Below, piece by piece: positions 43,026-52,991 of a stretch of DNA of 64,000 bases. Every line of letters begins with the position of its first letter. Within the stretch, counting starts at the first letter, position 1. Source of the stretch: Hymenobacter sp. BRD67 (GTDB lineage: Bacteria; Bacteroidota; Bacteroidia; Cytophagales; Hymenobacteraceae); contig NZ_CP053904.1 of the NCBI RefSeq assembly GCF_013256425.1, forward strand, positions 3,286,001-3,350,000, in the 5' to 3' direction. The position numbers and the translations under genes were made by a program. The notes beneath the pieces are model-generated. The model ran no database searches, was not told the DNA's origin, and worked only from the letters and a program-made list of their open reading frames with translations.

Positions 43026-43053
43026 ATCCGCCCCCGAAAAATCGAGGCGGATT
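43025..43053 (-). terminator. Terminator after tuf
   Basis: aatccgcc (43025-43032) and ggcggatt (43046-43053) with a 13-base loop that adds a short cga/tcg pairing. TTTGTTTTG follows on the minus strand. 29 bases past the tuf stop. Confidence 0.75.
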
Positions 43054-43081
43054 GTCTTAATTTTTAGCTAGAAAGCTAAAA

Positions 43082-44272
43082 CTAGTCGAGGATTTCGGTC
43101 ACCTGACCAGCGCCTACCGTACGGCCACCCTCACGGATAGCGAAGCGGAGGCCTTTCTCCATAGCCACTTTGCTGATAAGCTCCACCGTGATGGTGATGT
43201 TATCGCCGGGCATTACCATTTCAACGCCCTCGGGGAGGGTGATGATGCCGGTAACGTCGGTGGTACGCAGGTAGAACTGCGGACGGTAGTTGTTGAAGAA
43301 CGGGGTGTGGCGGCCGCCTTCCTCTTTCGAGAGCACGTACACCTCAGCCTTAAACTTCTGGTGGGGCTTAACCGAGCCGGGCTTGCAGATAACCATGCCG
43401 CGACGGATGGCTTCTTTCTCAATGCCACGGAGCAGCAGACCTACGTTGTCACCAGCTTCGCCACGGTCCAGGATTTTGCGGAACATTTCCACACCCGTAA
43501 CCGTCGACTTCAGGCCTTCAGCAGCACCCATACCCAGGATGTCAACCTGCTCGCCCGAGTTGATGATACCGCGCTCGATACGACCGGTAGCAACCGTGCC
43601 ACGACCCGTAATCGAGAACACGTCCTCTACTGGCATCAGGAAAGGCAGGTCGGTCAGACGGGCAGGAATCGGAATAAACGAATCCACTGCAGCCATCAGC
43701 TCGTTGATTTTGGGAACCCAGTTGGCATCGCCGTTCAGGCCGCCCAGGGCCGAGCCCTGGATAACCGGAATGTTGTCGCCGTCGAAGTTGTAGAACGAGA
43801 GGAGTTCGCGGATTTCCATTTCCACGAGCTCAAGCAGCTCGGGGTCATCCACCATGTCAACTTTGTTCATGAACACTACCAGCTGAGGAACACCTACCTG
43901 ACGGGCGAGCAGGATGTGCTCACGGGTCTGGGGCATCGGGCCGTCGGTAGCAGCTACCACGAGGATAGCACCGTCCATCTGGGCAGCACCCGTTACCATG
44001 TTCTTCACATAGTCGGCGTGACCGGGGCAGTCAACGTGCGCATAGTGACGGTTGGCGGTAGAGTACTCTACGTGTGCCGTGTTGATGGTGATACCACGCT
44101 CTTTTTCCTCGGGGGCGTTGTCAATCGAGGAGAAGTCGCGCTTTTCAGCCAGACCCTGGTTAGCCAGCACCGTGGTGATAGCTGCGGTCAGGGTCGTCTT
44201 GCCGTGGTCAACGTGACCGATGGTGCCGATGTTTACGTGCGGCTTCGACCGGTCGAAATTTTCTTTAGCCAT
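43082..44272 (-). CDS. tuf: Translation elongation factor Tu
   Basis: 396 residues. G1 [16 protein letters not shown]2 [14 protein letters not shown]3 [13 protein letters not shown]4 NKVDMVDD, G5 GSALGG region. Only tuf copy in the window: the usual copy after fusA is absent here. Co-transcribed with the three upstream tRNA genes, as in tufB operons. Confidence 0.99.
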   Translation of the reverse strand: MAKENFDRSKPHVNIGTIGHVDHGKTTLTAAITTVLANQGLAEKRDFSSIDNAPEEKERGITINTAHVEYSTANRHYAHVDCPGHADYVKNMVTGAAQMDGAILVVAATDGPMPQTREHILLARQVGVPQLVVFMNKVDMVDDPELLELVEMEIRELLSFYNFDGDNIPVIQGSALGGLNGDANWVPKINELMAAVDSFIPIPARLTDLPFLMPVEDVFSITGRGTVATGRIERGIINSGEQVDILGMGAAEGLKSTVTGVEMFRKILDRGEAGDNVGLLLRGIEKEAIRRGMVICKPGSVKPHQKFKAEVYVLSKEEGGRHTPFFNNYRPQFYLRTTDVTGIITLPEGVEMVMPGDNITITVELISKVAMEKGLRFAIREGGRTVGAGQVTEILD

Positions 44273-44438
44273 TGTAAAGAGTTGAGAAAAAAGAGGGGAA
44301 TTAAAGTAAAAGCAAGTAGTCTATATGGCAAGAAAGCGAAACCCAGCTTGGGCCAATTCAGGCTTAGGTGCTGCGCATCGCTTCTCTTGCTGACCCGGCC
44401 CTAACCCGCCTAAAGGGTGGGTAGTTCCGTAACTGCTG

Positions 44439-44510
<72 letters not shown>

Positions 44511-44533
44511 TTATTCTATAAACTGGTAAAATG

Positions 44534-44606
44534 AGCGGGAGACGAGGTTCGAACCCGCGACCTGCAGCTTGGAAGGCTGCCGCTCTACCAACTGAGCTAC
44601 TCCCGC
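44534..44606 (-). tRNA. tRNA-Gly (anticodon TCC)
   Basis: Acceptor GCGGGAG / CTCCCGC, D arm GCTCAGTTGGTAGAGC, anticodon stem GCAGC/GCTGC with loop CTTCCAA, T arm CGGGTTCGAACC. CCA not encoded. 23 bases upstream of tRNA-Thr. Confidence 0.95.
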
Positions 44607-44629
44607 AGATGGTACTCATTTTATTAAAG

Positions 44630-44709
44630 TGGGGGTAACAGGACTCGAACCTATGAACCCGAAGGAGGTGAGTTACAGTCACCCGCAATTGCCGCTATGC
44701 GATACCCCC
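44630..44709 (-). tRNA. tRNA-Tyr (anticodon GTA)
   Basis: Acceptor GGGGGTA / TACCCCC, anticodon loop CTGTAAC giving GTA, and a long variable arm (CTCCTTCGGGTTC) typical of bacterial tRNA-Tyr, then T loop TTCGAGTCC. First gene of the Tyr-Gly-Thr-tuf transcript. Confidence 0.93.
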
Positions 44710-44748
44710 ATTTGTTTACAAATCCGGCCGCTTGCTGGAATTGAGACG

Positions 44749-44778
44749 CAAAAGTACAGGTTTTTCGGGAAGATGCAA
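44749..44778 (-). promoter_or_regulatory. Promoter for tRNA-Tyr-Gly-Thr-tuf
   Basis: Minus strand TTG (44778-44776), 19 bases, TACTTTTG (44756-44749), 40 bases before the tRNA-Tyr 5' end. Confidence 0.75.
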
Positions 44779-44879
44779 GTGCTGCTCAAGAAAAAGTTGT
44801 GTGCCGGGATGCTCATTTCCGGTAACTACACGCTTTATACGGCTTCTCAAGCAGCACTCAGGCCAGCCTTTGGGTTGGT

Positions 44880-47443
44880 TCACATTAAGTTATAAAATGC
44901 TTTGAGCCGCTCATCAGTTTCTTTACTTTTTATGTCAAGTAGTACTGCTTTAAGGTCGGGCTGGCTGGGTGTGAGCGCCATGAGGCCTTTGTATGCCCCC
45001 AGCCGCACGAAGTATTGGGGATGGGTGCGGGCAATAGTCTCCAGGGTTTGTACGCCTTTATCGCGCTCAATGACGGGCATCTGCACCATGAAGGCGCCAA
45101 ATGCCTGCAGGTAGGTATAGAGGTCGGTGTCGGTGAGGTCGGGCAGACGGCGCATAAACCAAGCGTACTGGTCGATGCTGCCGCGCTGGGCATAATAACC
45201 GGCCAGCGACACGAGCAGGGTAGAGTTGGGGGTATTGTCGAGGGCTGCCAGCTGGGTGCGGGCAGGTGAAGTAGGCAGCTTGGCCAGGGCATCGATAGCA
45301 CCGGCCTCCACCAGGTAAGAGCTGTCGCGCAGCGCCGTGAGGTAAGTGGAGGCATAGTTTTCGCTGGGGAAGGAAGCCAGCGTGATAAGCGCCTGCGCCC
45401 GCACGGCGCTGTTCGGGTCGGTGGTAGCCAGATGCTGAATTTCGGCCCGCACGGCGTTGGCCGAAGGCCCGCGGTAGCCGCGCAGGTGGTCGAGCGCCGT
45501 ACGGCGCACGGCGAAGAAGTTATCGGTCAGGGCATTGCGAAACAAGCCGCTGACGCCAAAGTCGGTGGTCTTGTTTTGCAGCAGGTCCATTGCCTCATAT
45601 TTCTGCAAGTAGTTGCGGGCGTGGTAAAACTGAAATACCAGCTCCTCCATACTGCGCTCTTCGTCGATTTGAGCCAGCAGTTGGCCTTCGCTATCGAATT
45701 TTACCATTGTCGGCTTATCGGCCGCAAGGAAAGAGAAGGTCTGGTCGGCTTTCGTGATAGTGATGTGGTGCTCGGTAGGCTTTTCCTTTTGCCACACCGT
45801 GACAGCTACCGGCAGGCGAAACACCGGCTGAAAGAGGGTATCCTGCGTTTGCTGCACGTGCAGCAGCACCTGGCCGTTGCTGTAGGAGTGCGTAATCTTC
45901 AGCTCGGGGTGGCCGCGCTGCATAAACCACTGGTCGAAGAACCAGTGTAAGTCTTCCCCGTCGTTTCTTCGAAAGCCGTGCGCAGCTTGCTGATTTCAAC
46001 AGCAGTTAGCTTGTTTTTGGTGAGGTAATGATTGAGACCGGCAAAAAATGCATCATCCCCTATATACTTGCGTAGCATATGCAGTACCCGGCCGCCCTTC
46101 TCGTAGGAATGGCGGTCGAACATATCCTCCCGGTTGGCATAGTGGTAGCGGATAAGCGGCTCGCGCTTCGACTCGGCTTCTTCGAGGTAATGGGTCAGGT
46201 CCTGCTGCTGCACCAGTGCAGCGGCATCGGCTCCGTATTTGTACTCGGCCCAGAGATACTGCGAGTAGTTGGCAAAGCTCTCATTGAGCGGCAGGTTGCT
46301 CCACGACTCGCAGGTGACGTAATCGCCAAACCAGTGGTGAAACAGTTCGTGCGCAATAATGGACTCAGAGGTTTCGTAGGTGGCATCGAGCAGCTCGCGG
46401 CGAGTAGCCTGGATGGCCGCACCGTGTACCGTGGCCGTAGCATTTTCCATAGCGCCACTCACATAGTCGCGCACAGATATCTGCGAATATTTCTCCCACG
46501 GATAGTCAATACCGAGCTTTTTGGAAAAGAAGTCCATCATTTCGGGTGTGCGCCCAAAAACGGCTTTGGCTGTGCTCTTGTACTTGGGCTCGACATAGTA
46601 GTCGACAGCTTTGCCGTGCCAGGTATCGGATACCACGGCAAAGTCGCCAACGGCCATCATGGTGAGATAAGGGGCGGCGGGCAGGGTTTGGCGCCAGGTA
46701 TCGGTGCGCGAGCCGTCGGCATTCTTTTTGGAGGCTATCAGCAGCCCATTGGAAAGCGTTTTGAACTGGTCCTCGACCGTCATCGCAATCTCCTGGGTCA
46801 TGCGCTGGTTGGGCTGGTCGATGGTCGGAAACCAGCAGGAGCTGCTTTGCGTCTCGCCCTGCGTCCAGATTTGCCGGGGCTTGTTGGCCTCCTTGCCCAA
46901 TGGATTAATAAAATACAGGCCCTTGGCCGCCGTAATAGCTTCGCTGCCACCGGCCGGCAGCTCATTGGGCTTGGCTACGTAGGCAATGCGTACCTGATAG
47001 GGCTGCTCCCGTGAGTAGGCGTGGTCGAGGGCAATGGTAAGCTGGCGTCCATCATATTTATAGGTCAAGACCTTAGGTCCCTTACCACTCAGCAGCTGCA
47101 CGCTTTTTATATCAAAGCCTTTGGCATCAAGCTTCAAATCACTTTGGGCATAGAAATGCGGGCGTAGCGTAAGCACCGCCGTACCAAGCAGATACTGGTG
47201 CGCATAATCAAAACGCACGTCGAGCTTGGTATCCAGTACATCCGTGATTTGGGTAGCGGCCGGCTGCAGGGGTGCAGTGGGCGGCAGCCACGACGGCACG
47301 GTGATACTAGCCGAAGCAGGCGCGACGGGAGCCTCAACCGCTTTCTTATGATTATCCTTGCTTGAGCCACCGGTCGACTGGCCCCGGGAAGGCAGGGCAA
47401 TCGCTACACAAACAATAAAACTAGCGGGAATTATAAATCGCAT
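44880..47443 (-). CDS. M1 family metallo-aminopeptidase, secreted, one-base deletion
   Basis: 854 residues after repair, from the ATG at 47443 with signal peptide MRFIIPASFIVCVAIALPSR. The zinc site HELFHHWFGD with downstream Glu in LPLNESFANYSQYLW is complete; the exopeptidase motif is present as GAMEN. The break is one base lost in the C run 45956-45959; repair joins FEETTG to EDLHWFFDQWFMQRGHPELK. The C-terminal part is HEAT-like (LDHLRGYRGPSANAVRAEIQ). Likely periplasmic peptide degradation. Confidence 0.88.
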
Positions 47444-47539
47444 ATTACTATCGGACCCTGGAAAAGGCTGGCAAGTTCCGACGAAATTAAGATTCACCGT
47501 ACCTTTAACCCAGTTTCGGCCAGCAGGGCCGACTTCTCT

Positions 47540-48042
47540 ATGCTCAGTATCAGCACTGGCTCAGCGCATAGCTGGGAGGTGGATTTTCAGGCCACCGACT
47601 CCCTTACCCTCAATGGCCAGCCCTTTGCCTGGGATGTGGCCCCGCTCGGAAACGGGCGATATCACGTGCTTTACAAGGGGCAGTCATATACTGCCGAGCT
47701 GGTAGAGGCCGATTATGCGGCCAAAACCTTCACGCTGAAAATCAATGGCCAGCGGGTAGACTTGCACGCCAAAGACCGGTTTGACTTACTCCTCGACCGG
47801 CTGGGCCTGAGCGATGCCAATGTTGCCCGGATAAACGAGCTGAAGGCCCCATGCCGGGTCTCATTATTGACATTCGGGTGCAGCCCGGCCAGGCCGTGCT
47901 GAAGGGCGACCCGCTGCTGGTACTGGAAGCTATGAAGATGGAAAATATTTTAAAAGCACCGGCTGACGGGACTATCGGCAGCATCAAAGTAGACCTGCGG
48001 GCCAATGTTACCAAAGGCCAGGTACTGGTACAGTTTGCCTGA
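47540..48042 (+). CDS. Biotin carboxyl carrier protein, one-base deletion
   Basis: 167 residues after restoring one base in the C run 47847-47850, which joins INELKAP to [20 protein letters not shown]. The biotinylation site EAMKM is intact. The N-terminal half ([20 protein letters not shown]) is the linker domain seen in carrier subunits of acyl-CoA carboxylases of Bacteroidota. Partner carboxylase genes are not in the window. Divergent from the M1 peptidase gene. Confidence 0.85.
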
Positions 48043-48083
48043 TTCTACCCCTCTCCCCTGCTCACCCTTACTCACCCACTATT

Positions 48084-48875
48084 TTGACTTATCACCGAAT
48101 TCTTCTTAAGCTCAGCGGCGAAGCGCTTATGGGCCAGCAGCAATACGGCATTGATGCTGACCGGCTAATGCAGTACGCTACCGAAATAAAGACGGTAGCA
48201 GCGCAGGGTGTGCAGGTAGCCGTGGTAATTGGCGGCGGCAATATTTTCCGGGGTGTGCAGGCCGAGCACTTTGGCCTCGACCGTGTGCAGGGCGACTATA
48301 TGGGCATGCTGGCTACGGTTATCAACTCGATGGCCCTGCAAAGCGCCCTGGAAAAAATGGACGTGCCCACCCGCCTGCTTTCGGGCCTTACTATTCAGCG
48401 GGTGTGCGAGCCCTACATCCGACGCCGGGCCATGCGCCATCTGGAGAAAGGGCGCGTGGTAATTTTTGGCGCGGGCATTGGCTCGCCTTACTTTACTACC
48501 GACTCGGCCGCCTCGCTGCGCGCTATCGAGATTGAAGCCGACGTGGTGCTGAAGGGCACCCGGGTAGATGGCATTTATTCAGCTGACCCCGAGAAGAATC
48601 CCAATGCCGTGCGCTACTCACGCATTTCGTTTGATGAGGTAATGGAGAAAAACCTGAGCGTGATGGATATGACGGCCTTCACGCTTTGCAAAGAGAACAA
48701 CCTGCCTATCATCGTATTCGATATGAATACGGCGGGCAATCTGGAGCGCCTTCTCGCTGGCGAAGACCTTGGTACGCTGGTAACAATGGCTGGTGGCCTT
48801 GCGCGCGCTGCCAATGCGCTGCCCGAGCTAAGCGGCCTGCCGCCGCAGGTAGGCAACCTGCCCGAACAAGCCTGA
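48084..48875 (+). CDS. pyrH: UMP kinase
   Basis: 263 residues with a TTG start ([17 protein letters not shown]). Family motifs: [49 protein letters not shown]. Makes UDP from UMP. About 25 residues longer than usual at the C-terminus ([20 protein letters not shown]). Followed by frr as in most bacteria. Confidence 0.95.
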   Translation: MTYHRILLKLSGEALMGQQQYGIDADRLMQYATEIKTVAAQGVQVAVVIGGGNIFRGVQAEHFGLDRVQGDYMGMLATVINSMALQSALEKMDVPTRLLSGLTIQRVCEPYIRRRAMRHLEKGRVVIFGAGIGSPYFTTDSAASLRAIEIEADVVLKGTRVDGIYSADPEKNPNAVRYSRISFDEVMEKNLSVMDMTAFTLCKENNLPIIVFDMNTAGNLERLLAGEDLGTLVTMAGGLARAANALPELSGLPPQVGNLPEQA

Positions 48876-48954
48876 TTTTAGTAGTTGTCCGGCGCCTTTA
48901 TAAACTTTGCTAACAAGAACCGGCAGCTGCCAACAAAAAACGCTAATTTTTAAC

Positions 48955-49518
48955 ATGGACGAGGAAATTCAATTTTACCTTAGCGATGCTGAGGAGTCGA
49001 TGGGCAAGGCCATTGCCCACGTGGGCGTAGAAATGGGTCGTATCCGGGCCGGCAAGGCCTCGCCGGCGATGCTCGATGGCCTGCGCGTAGATTATTACGG
49101 TACGCCCACCCCGGTAGCGCAAATTGCGAATATCTCAGCTCCCGACCCTCGTTCGCTGCTAATTAAGCCCTGGGAGAAAAACATGGTAAATGAGGTATCC
49201 AAAGCCATCAAGAACAGCGACCTGGGCTTAAATCCCGTTGCTGATGCCGATGGCGTGCGCCTCAACATCCCACCTATGACCGAAGAGCGCCGCCGCGACC
49301 TGGTAAAGCAGGCCAAAAACGAAGCGGAAGCCGGTAAAGTACGGGTACGCGGCATCCGCAAGGATGTAAACGAGGCTTTGCGCAAGCTCCAGAAAGATGG
49401 TGCGCCGGAAGACGCCATCAAGGACGCTGAAGCGAAGGTGCAGAAATATACCGACTCTCACATCAATGAAGTAGATAAGCTCTTCTCCAAAAAAGAGTCG
49501 GAGATTATGACCATCTGA
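48955..49518 (+). CDS. frr: Ribosome recycling factor
   Basis: 187 residues from the ATG at 48955. Motifs: MGRIRAGKASPAMLDGLRVD, YYGTPTPVAQIANISAPDPR, LNIPPMTEERRRDLVKQAKN, VRVRGIRKDVNEALRKLQKD. Splits post-termination ribosomes with EF-G. The frame open further upstream (48907) has no supporting homology. Confidence 0.97.
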   Translation: MDEEIQFYLSDAEESMGKAIAHVGVEMGRIRAGKASPAMLDGLRVDYYGTPTPVAQIANISAPDPRSLLIKPWEKNMVNEVSKAIKNSDLGLNPVADADGVRLNIPPMTEERRRDLVKQAKNEAEAGKVRVRGIRKDVNEALRKLQKDGAPEDAIKDAEAKVQKYTDSHINEVDKLFSKKESEIMTI

Positions 49519-49532
49519 GGTCTTTTCACAAC

Positions 49533-49566
49533 AAAAAAGCCCGGCGAGCTATCGCCGGACTTTTTT
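49533..49566. terminator. Terminator between frr and nadD
   Basis: ccggcga / tcgccgg stem flanked by aaaaaagc and acttttttc. A and T runs on both sides serve the convergent genes. Confidence 0.9.
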
Positions 49567-49604
49567 CTATATCCACAAGACCTTATATAGTATAAATCCT
49601 CTAT

Positions 49605-50198
49605 TCAGCCACCTTGCGTTACTAGCTCGGCTTCTACGGAAGCAGGTACCAGATAGCGGATAGAGCGGCCGAGGCGCAGGCTTTCGCGAATATAGGTAGC
49701 CGAAATATCGAGTAAGGGCGCCTGCATTACCCGTACGCGCGGAAAAAGTGCCAGCTCGGGCAAGACGGTGCCGGGGCGCGGGTAGACGTATATATCGACC
49801 TCAGCCAGCAGGCGAGCTGCTTGCTGCCAGCGCGGCAGGCCGGGCAGGTTATCGGCGCCCATTAGCAAAACAAACTCCGTGTCGGGATGACGCTTACGTA
49901 ACGCGTCGAGGGTAGCGATGGTATAGCTGGGCCGCGGCAGACCAAACTCTATAGCTTCGGCGCGCAGGCGCAGATTGCCGGCAATGGCCAGCTCTACCAG
50001 GCCCAGGCGCTGGGCTTCGGGCAGCAGCTCGGCTCCCGCTTTAAACGGGTTTTGGGGCGATACGACCAGCCATACTTCCGCCAAGTCGGTGCGGGTGGCA
50101 AAGTGCTCGGCCAGAATAAGGTGGCCGGTATGCACGGGGTTAAACGAGCCGAATAGCAAGCCGATGCGGCGCGTGGGGCCGGAAACACTCGGCATCAT
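49605..50198 (-). CDS. nadD: Nicotinate-nucleotide adenylyltransferase
   Basis: 197 residues. Nucleotidyltransferase motif GLLFGSFNPVHTGHLILAEH, VSPQNPFK, the LLMGADNLPGLPRW segment, and the C-terminal ISATYIRESLRLGRSIRYLV (SxTxxR motif). Converts nicotinate mononucleotide to deamido-NAD. The ATG overlaps the gmk stop (ATGA). Confidence 0.95.
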   Translation of the reverse strand: MMPSVSGPTRRIGLLFGSFNPVHTGHLILAEHFATRTDLAEVWLVVSPQNPFKAGAELLPEAQRLGLVELAIAGNLRLRAEAIEFGLPRPSYTIATLDALRKRHPDTEFVLLMGADNLPGLPRWQQAARLLAEVDIYVYPRPGTVLPELALFPRVRVMQAPLLDISATYIRESLRLGRSIRYLVPASVEAELVTQGG

Positions 50199-50785
50199 AC
50201 CACCTCAGTGAGCGTATCGGATTGAATGAAGTCGCGCACCAGCTTTTCGGCGTGGGCGACTGCCTCCTCCAGCTTATCGTTCACAACCGTGACGTCAAAC
50301 TTGTCCTCAAAGGCCAGCTCGAAAGTGGCTTTATATACCCGCGAAGAGATACTGGAAGTAGAGTCGGTGGCCCGCGCCGTGAGCCGCTCAGCCAGCGCTT
50401 CGATGGAAGGAGGCCGTACAAAAACGGCGAGCGCCCGCTCTTTATAAAACGCTTTGATGCTAAGGCCGCCCTTCACATCTACATCGAGAATAGCGTGCTT
50501 CCCAGTGGCCCAGATACGCTCAATCTCCGATTTGAGGGTGCCATAAAAGGCCCCTTCGTATACCTCTTCCCACTCCACAAATTCGTTGTGACGAATCTTA
50601 TCCTGAAAATCGGCTACCGTAATGAAGTGATAGTCTTTGCCGTTGACCTCGGCGCGGCCGCGGCGGTCGCGGGTACAGGCCGAGATGGAGAAGTTCAACT
50701 CCGGGATTAACTCCATGAGCCGATGTACGATAGTCGTCTTGCCCGCCCCTGACGGAGCCGAGAATACAATGATTTTGCCCTGCAT
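50195..50785 (-). CDS. gmk: Guanylate kinase
   Basis: 196 residues. P-loop APSGAGKTTIVHRL, GMP-binding region NFSISACTRDRRGRAEVNGK, lid and C-terminal ATFELAFEDKFDVTVVNDKL. Phosphorylates GMP and dGMP. A TAGCTTTG -7-like box (50800-50793) sits just upstream, overlapping the end of the previous gene. Confidence 0.96.
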   Translation of the reverse strand: MQGKIIVFSAPSGAGKTTIVHRLMELIPELNFSISACTRDRRGRAEVNGKDYHFITVADFQDKIRHNEFVEWEEVYEGAFYGTLKSEIERIWATGKHAILDVDVKGGLSIKAFYKERALAVFVRPPSIEALAERLTARATDSTSSISSRVYKATFELAFEDKFDVTVVNDKLEEAVAHAEKLVRDFIQSDTLTEVV

Positions 50786-50797
50786 AGGGCTACAAAG

Positions 50798-51092
50798 CTA
50801 GGCTATTTCGGCGTGCAAACGCGCCATGATAGCGTGTGGCAGTGCCGAAGGGGCCGGCCGGCGGCCAACTTTCTGATTCAGAAAGCCGATAAACACTTGT
50901 TGCTTCTTAATATCATCGAAGCAGGGCGAGCAATCGTCGCCGTGGTGGATGAGGTAATCCTCATCTTCTTCGGTCAGGCTCCGGCCTTCGAGAAGTTGGT
51001 CAAGTACAATGTTCACGCGGTCGCAGTCGGGGCACTAGCCAAGGGCGAGGCAAGGGGGCCGACAGATTGGTTGTAGTAGCAGTAGCTTCCAT
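50798..51092 (-). CDS. Putative zinc-binding anti-sigma factor, two probable one-base deletions
   Basis: The uninterrupted frame is 72 residues from GTG 51016 (MNIVLDQLLEGRSLTEEDED, HHGDDCSPCFDDIKKQ). Adding one base in each of the G runs 51029-51032 and 51054-51058 connects it to an ATG at 51092. That gives a 98-residue protein beginning MEATATTTNLSAPLASPLAS and PDCDRVN. The H-x-x-x-C-x-x-C pattern matches small anti-sigma proteins encoded after ECF sigma genes in this phylum. The two-deletion reading is inference; the 72-residue form could be real. Confidence 0.6.
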
Positions 51093-51143
51093 GAGCGAAT
51101 CGGGAACAGGGTCTTAGCCTGGGGTTAAATGGTGAAGAAAAAA

Positions 51144-51794
51144 TTAACTGTTTTCGTCGTCGGGTTCGGCGGCATTAACGGCATCATCAGAGGCATCGTT
51201 CCCATAGCCCATGGATGAGGCATATTTTTCAAGCTTGTCCTTGAGGAAATTACGAGCCCGGTGCAGGCGTGAGCGTACCGTACCAATCGGAATATCGAGC
51301 ACCTTGGCCATTTCCTCGTAGGTAAAGCCCTCAAGGTCGCACAGGATGATAACCGTCCGAAAATCAACTGGTAGCGAGTTTAAGGCGCTAGCTACTTCGT
51401 CGCCGATAAGGTCGCGCGAGGACTGCTGCCGCAGGTCAGACGACGAAGCCCCGGTATCGGCATCGCCCTCTACTTCATCCGGATTATAATATCCTTCAAC
51501 TTCGCTGTAATCGACTTTCGCCGGCTGCTTGCTTTTCTTCCGAAAATCGTTGATAAACGAGTTTTTCAGGATGCGAAAAAGCCAGGCCTTAGCATTGGTG
51601 CCGGGCTCGAAGTACTCGAAAAAGCGGTACGCCTTGAGGTAGGTTTCCTGCACCAGGTCGTTGGCATCGTCTTCGTCGAGCGTGAGGCGATAGGCGAAGT
51701 TGTAGAGCGGGTCGAGCACCGGCATCAGCTCGGCCTGAAAGCGCCGGTCTTTTTCCTCTTTGCTCAGCTTCACCCGTTCGGGAGAGTCACTCAT
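51144..51794 (-). CDS. ECF sigma-70 family RNA polymerase sigma factor
   Basis: 216 residues from the ATG at 51794 (MSDSPERVKLSKEEKDRRFQ). Region 2: LYNFAYRLTLDEDDANDLVQ, ETYLKAYRFFEYFEPGTNAK, AWLFRILKNSFINDFRKKSK. The linker carries VEGYYNPDEVEGDAD, typical of a widely conserved Bacteroidota ECF. Region 4: LPVDFRTVIILCDLEGFTYE, then IPIGTVRSRLHRARNFLKDK. Paired with the anti-sigma gene 51 bases downstream. Confidence 0.9.
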   Translation of the reverse strand: MSDSPERVKLSKEEKDRRFQAELMPVLDPLYNFAYRLTLDEDDANDLVQETYLKAYRFFEYFEPGTNAKAWLFRILKNSFINDFRKKSKQPAKVDYSEVEGYYNPDEVEGDADTGASSSDLRQQSSRDLIGDEVASALNSLPVDFRTVIILCDLEGFTYEEMAKVLDIPIGTVRSRLHRARNFLKDKLEKYASSMGYGNDASDDAVNAAEPDDENS

Positions 51795-51953
51795 AATGGG
51801 TAGATAGGGCAGGTAATAAAACCAGGAACTGGGCAAAAGTAAGACCAGACAGCATCGATTTGACTAGTGCGTGAGCCGCATGGCCTTGCTAGCGGCAACA
51901 ATATAGAGCCTGATGCGCCGACAGTAAATGCTACGTACGGTAGGAAGTGGCTG

Positions 51954-52991
51954 CTAGGTTGCCTGCAAAGGCTGCCAGCGAGCAATTTGGGCTGCTACAG
52001 TAGCTGCCGCAATTGCCTTGATGCAGGTACATTCGGTTGGCTGTGCCTCACAATCCTGGCAGTTGGGCCGGTCAACTACCAGGTATTCGGCATGCGGCCC
52101 AAGCGGCGCCCAGCGGCCGGGGTGCATGGGCCGAATGGGCGGGTACAACCCCAGTGCCTGGCGACCAAGCGCGGCAGCCAGGTGCAAAGGCCCGGTACTG
52201 CCCGCTACCAGCCCATCAGCGGCAGCAATAAAGGCGATGAACTCGGGTAGTGCCAGCTGGCCGGTGAGGTCGGCGGTGATGAAACGGGCGTTTTCGCGCA
52301 GCCAGCCGGCCAGCTCCTCGCCTTCGGCCGCCGTGCCACTAACGAAAACGCGGTGCCCGGCCTCGTGTAGCAGCCGGGCTAGCTCGCCAAAATGCGGCAA
52401 ACCCCACTCACGGGCGCTGCCCCGGCTGCGCGGGTGCAGAATAATTTGGAGCTGGCCCGGCTGCCGGGCAGCCAGCAACTGCTGATACTCAGTAGGCAGC
52501 GGCGTAGCTGCCCGCAGGCCCGTCAATGCGGTGATGGCAGCCAGGCTGAGCACCTGGCTATAACCAAGCGGCTGCAAAAGCTGCAGGTTCAACTGGGCCT
52601 CGTGCAGCGGCGAGTGGCGGCGGCTGAGCGCTACCAGCCGGTTGCAGGTGAGCCAGTGAAACAAGCGGTTGCGCGTGCCGATACGTACCGGAATATTAGC
52701 TTGCTGAGCCAGCTTCGCGAGAAATTTATTCGGAAAAACGTGGATAATAGCCGCCGCCCCGTAGCTGCGTAGCTGCGCCAGCTGCTCGGCCGCAGGCAGC
52801 TTTTGTAAGGTATCGATAGCCAAAAAATCATCTAGCTGGGGGCAAGCGGAAGCTACGGCAGCGGTGTAGCTACGCCCAATAAGCACCACCCGGCAGCCGG
52901 GATACTGCTGCTTGAGCCAGCCAGCTACGGGCAGCGTCAAAACCACATCGCCGATGGCATCGGTACGTGAAATGAGGAAAGTCGGACTCAT
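51954..52991 (-). CDS. Family 9 glycosyltransferase (ADP-heptose:LPS heptosyltransferase-like)
   Basis: 345 residues: FLISRTDAIGDVVLTLPVAG at the N-terminus (the R-x-D-x-x-G-D motif of heptosyltransferases), LHPRSRGSAREWGLPHFGEL in the nucleotide-sugar domain, and LVAGSTGPLHLAAALG. The C-terminus has a cysteine cluster (CQDCEAQPTECTC), common in related Bacteroidota enzymes. Likely adds a core sugar to LPS at the inner face of the inner membrane. Start overlaps the preceding glycosyltransferase stop once that gene's frameshift is repaired. Confidence 0.85.
   Translation of the reverse strand: MSPTFLISRTDAIGDVVLTLPVAGWLKQQYPGCRVVLIGRSYTAAVASACPQLDDFLAIDTLQKLPAAEQLAQLRSYGAAAIIHVFPNKFLAKLAQQANIPVRIGTRNRLFHWLTCNRLVALSRRHSPLHEAQLNLQLLQPLGYSQVLSLAAITALTGLRAATPLPTEYQQLLAARQPGQLQIILHPRSRGSAREWGLPHFGELARLLHEAGHRVFVSGTAAEGEELAGWLRENARFITADLTGQLALPEFIAFIAAADGLVAGSTGPLHLAAALGRQALGLYPPIRPMHPGRWAPLGPHAEYLVVDRPNCQDCEAQPTECTCIKAIAAATVAAQIARWQPLQAT

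Noticed and set aside
44273..44438. Additional tRNA between tuf and tRNA-Thr
   Set aside because: No T-loop TTC-x-A-x-x-C consensus or cloverleaf could be drawn in this gap.
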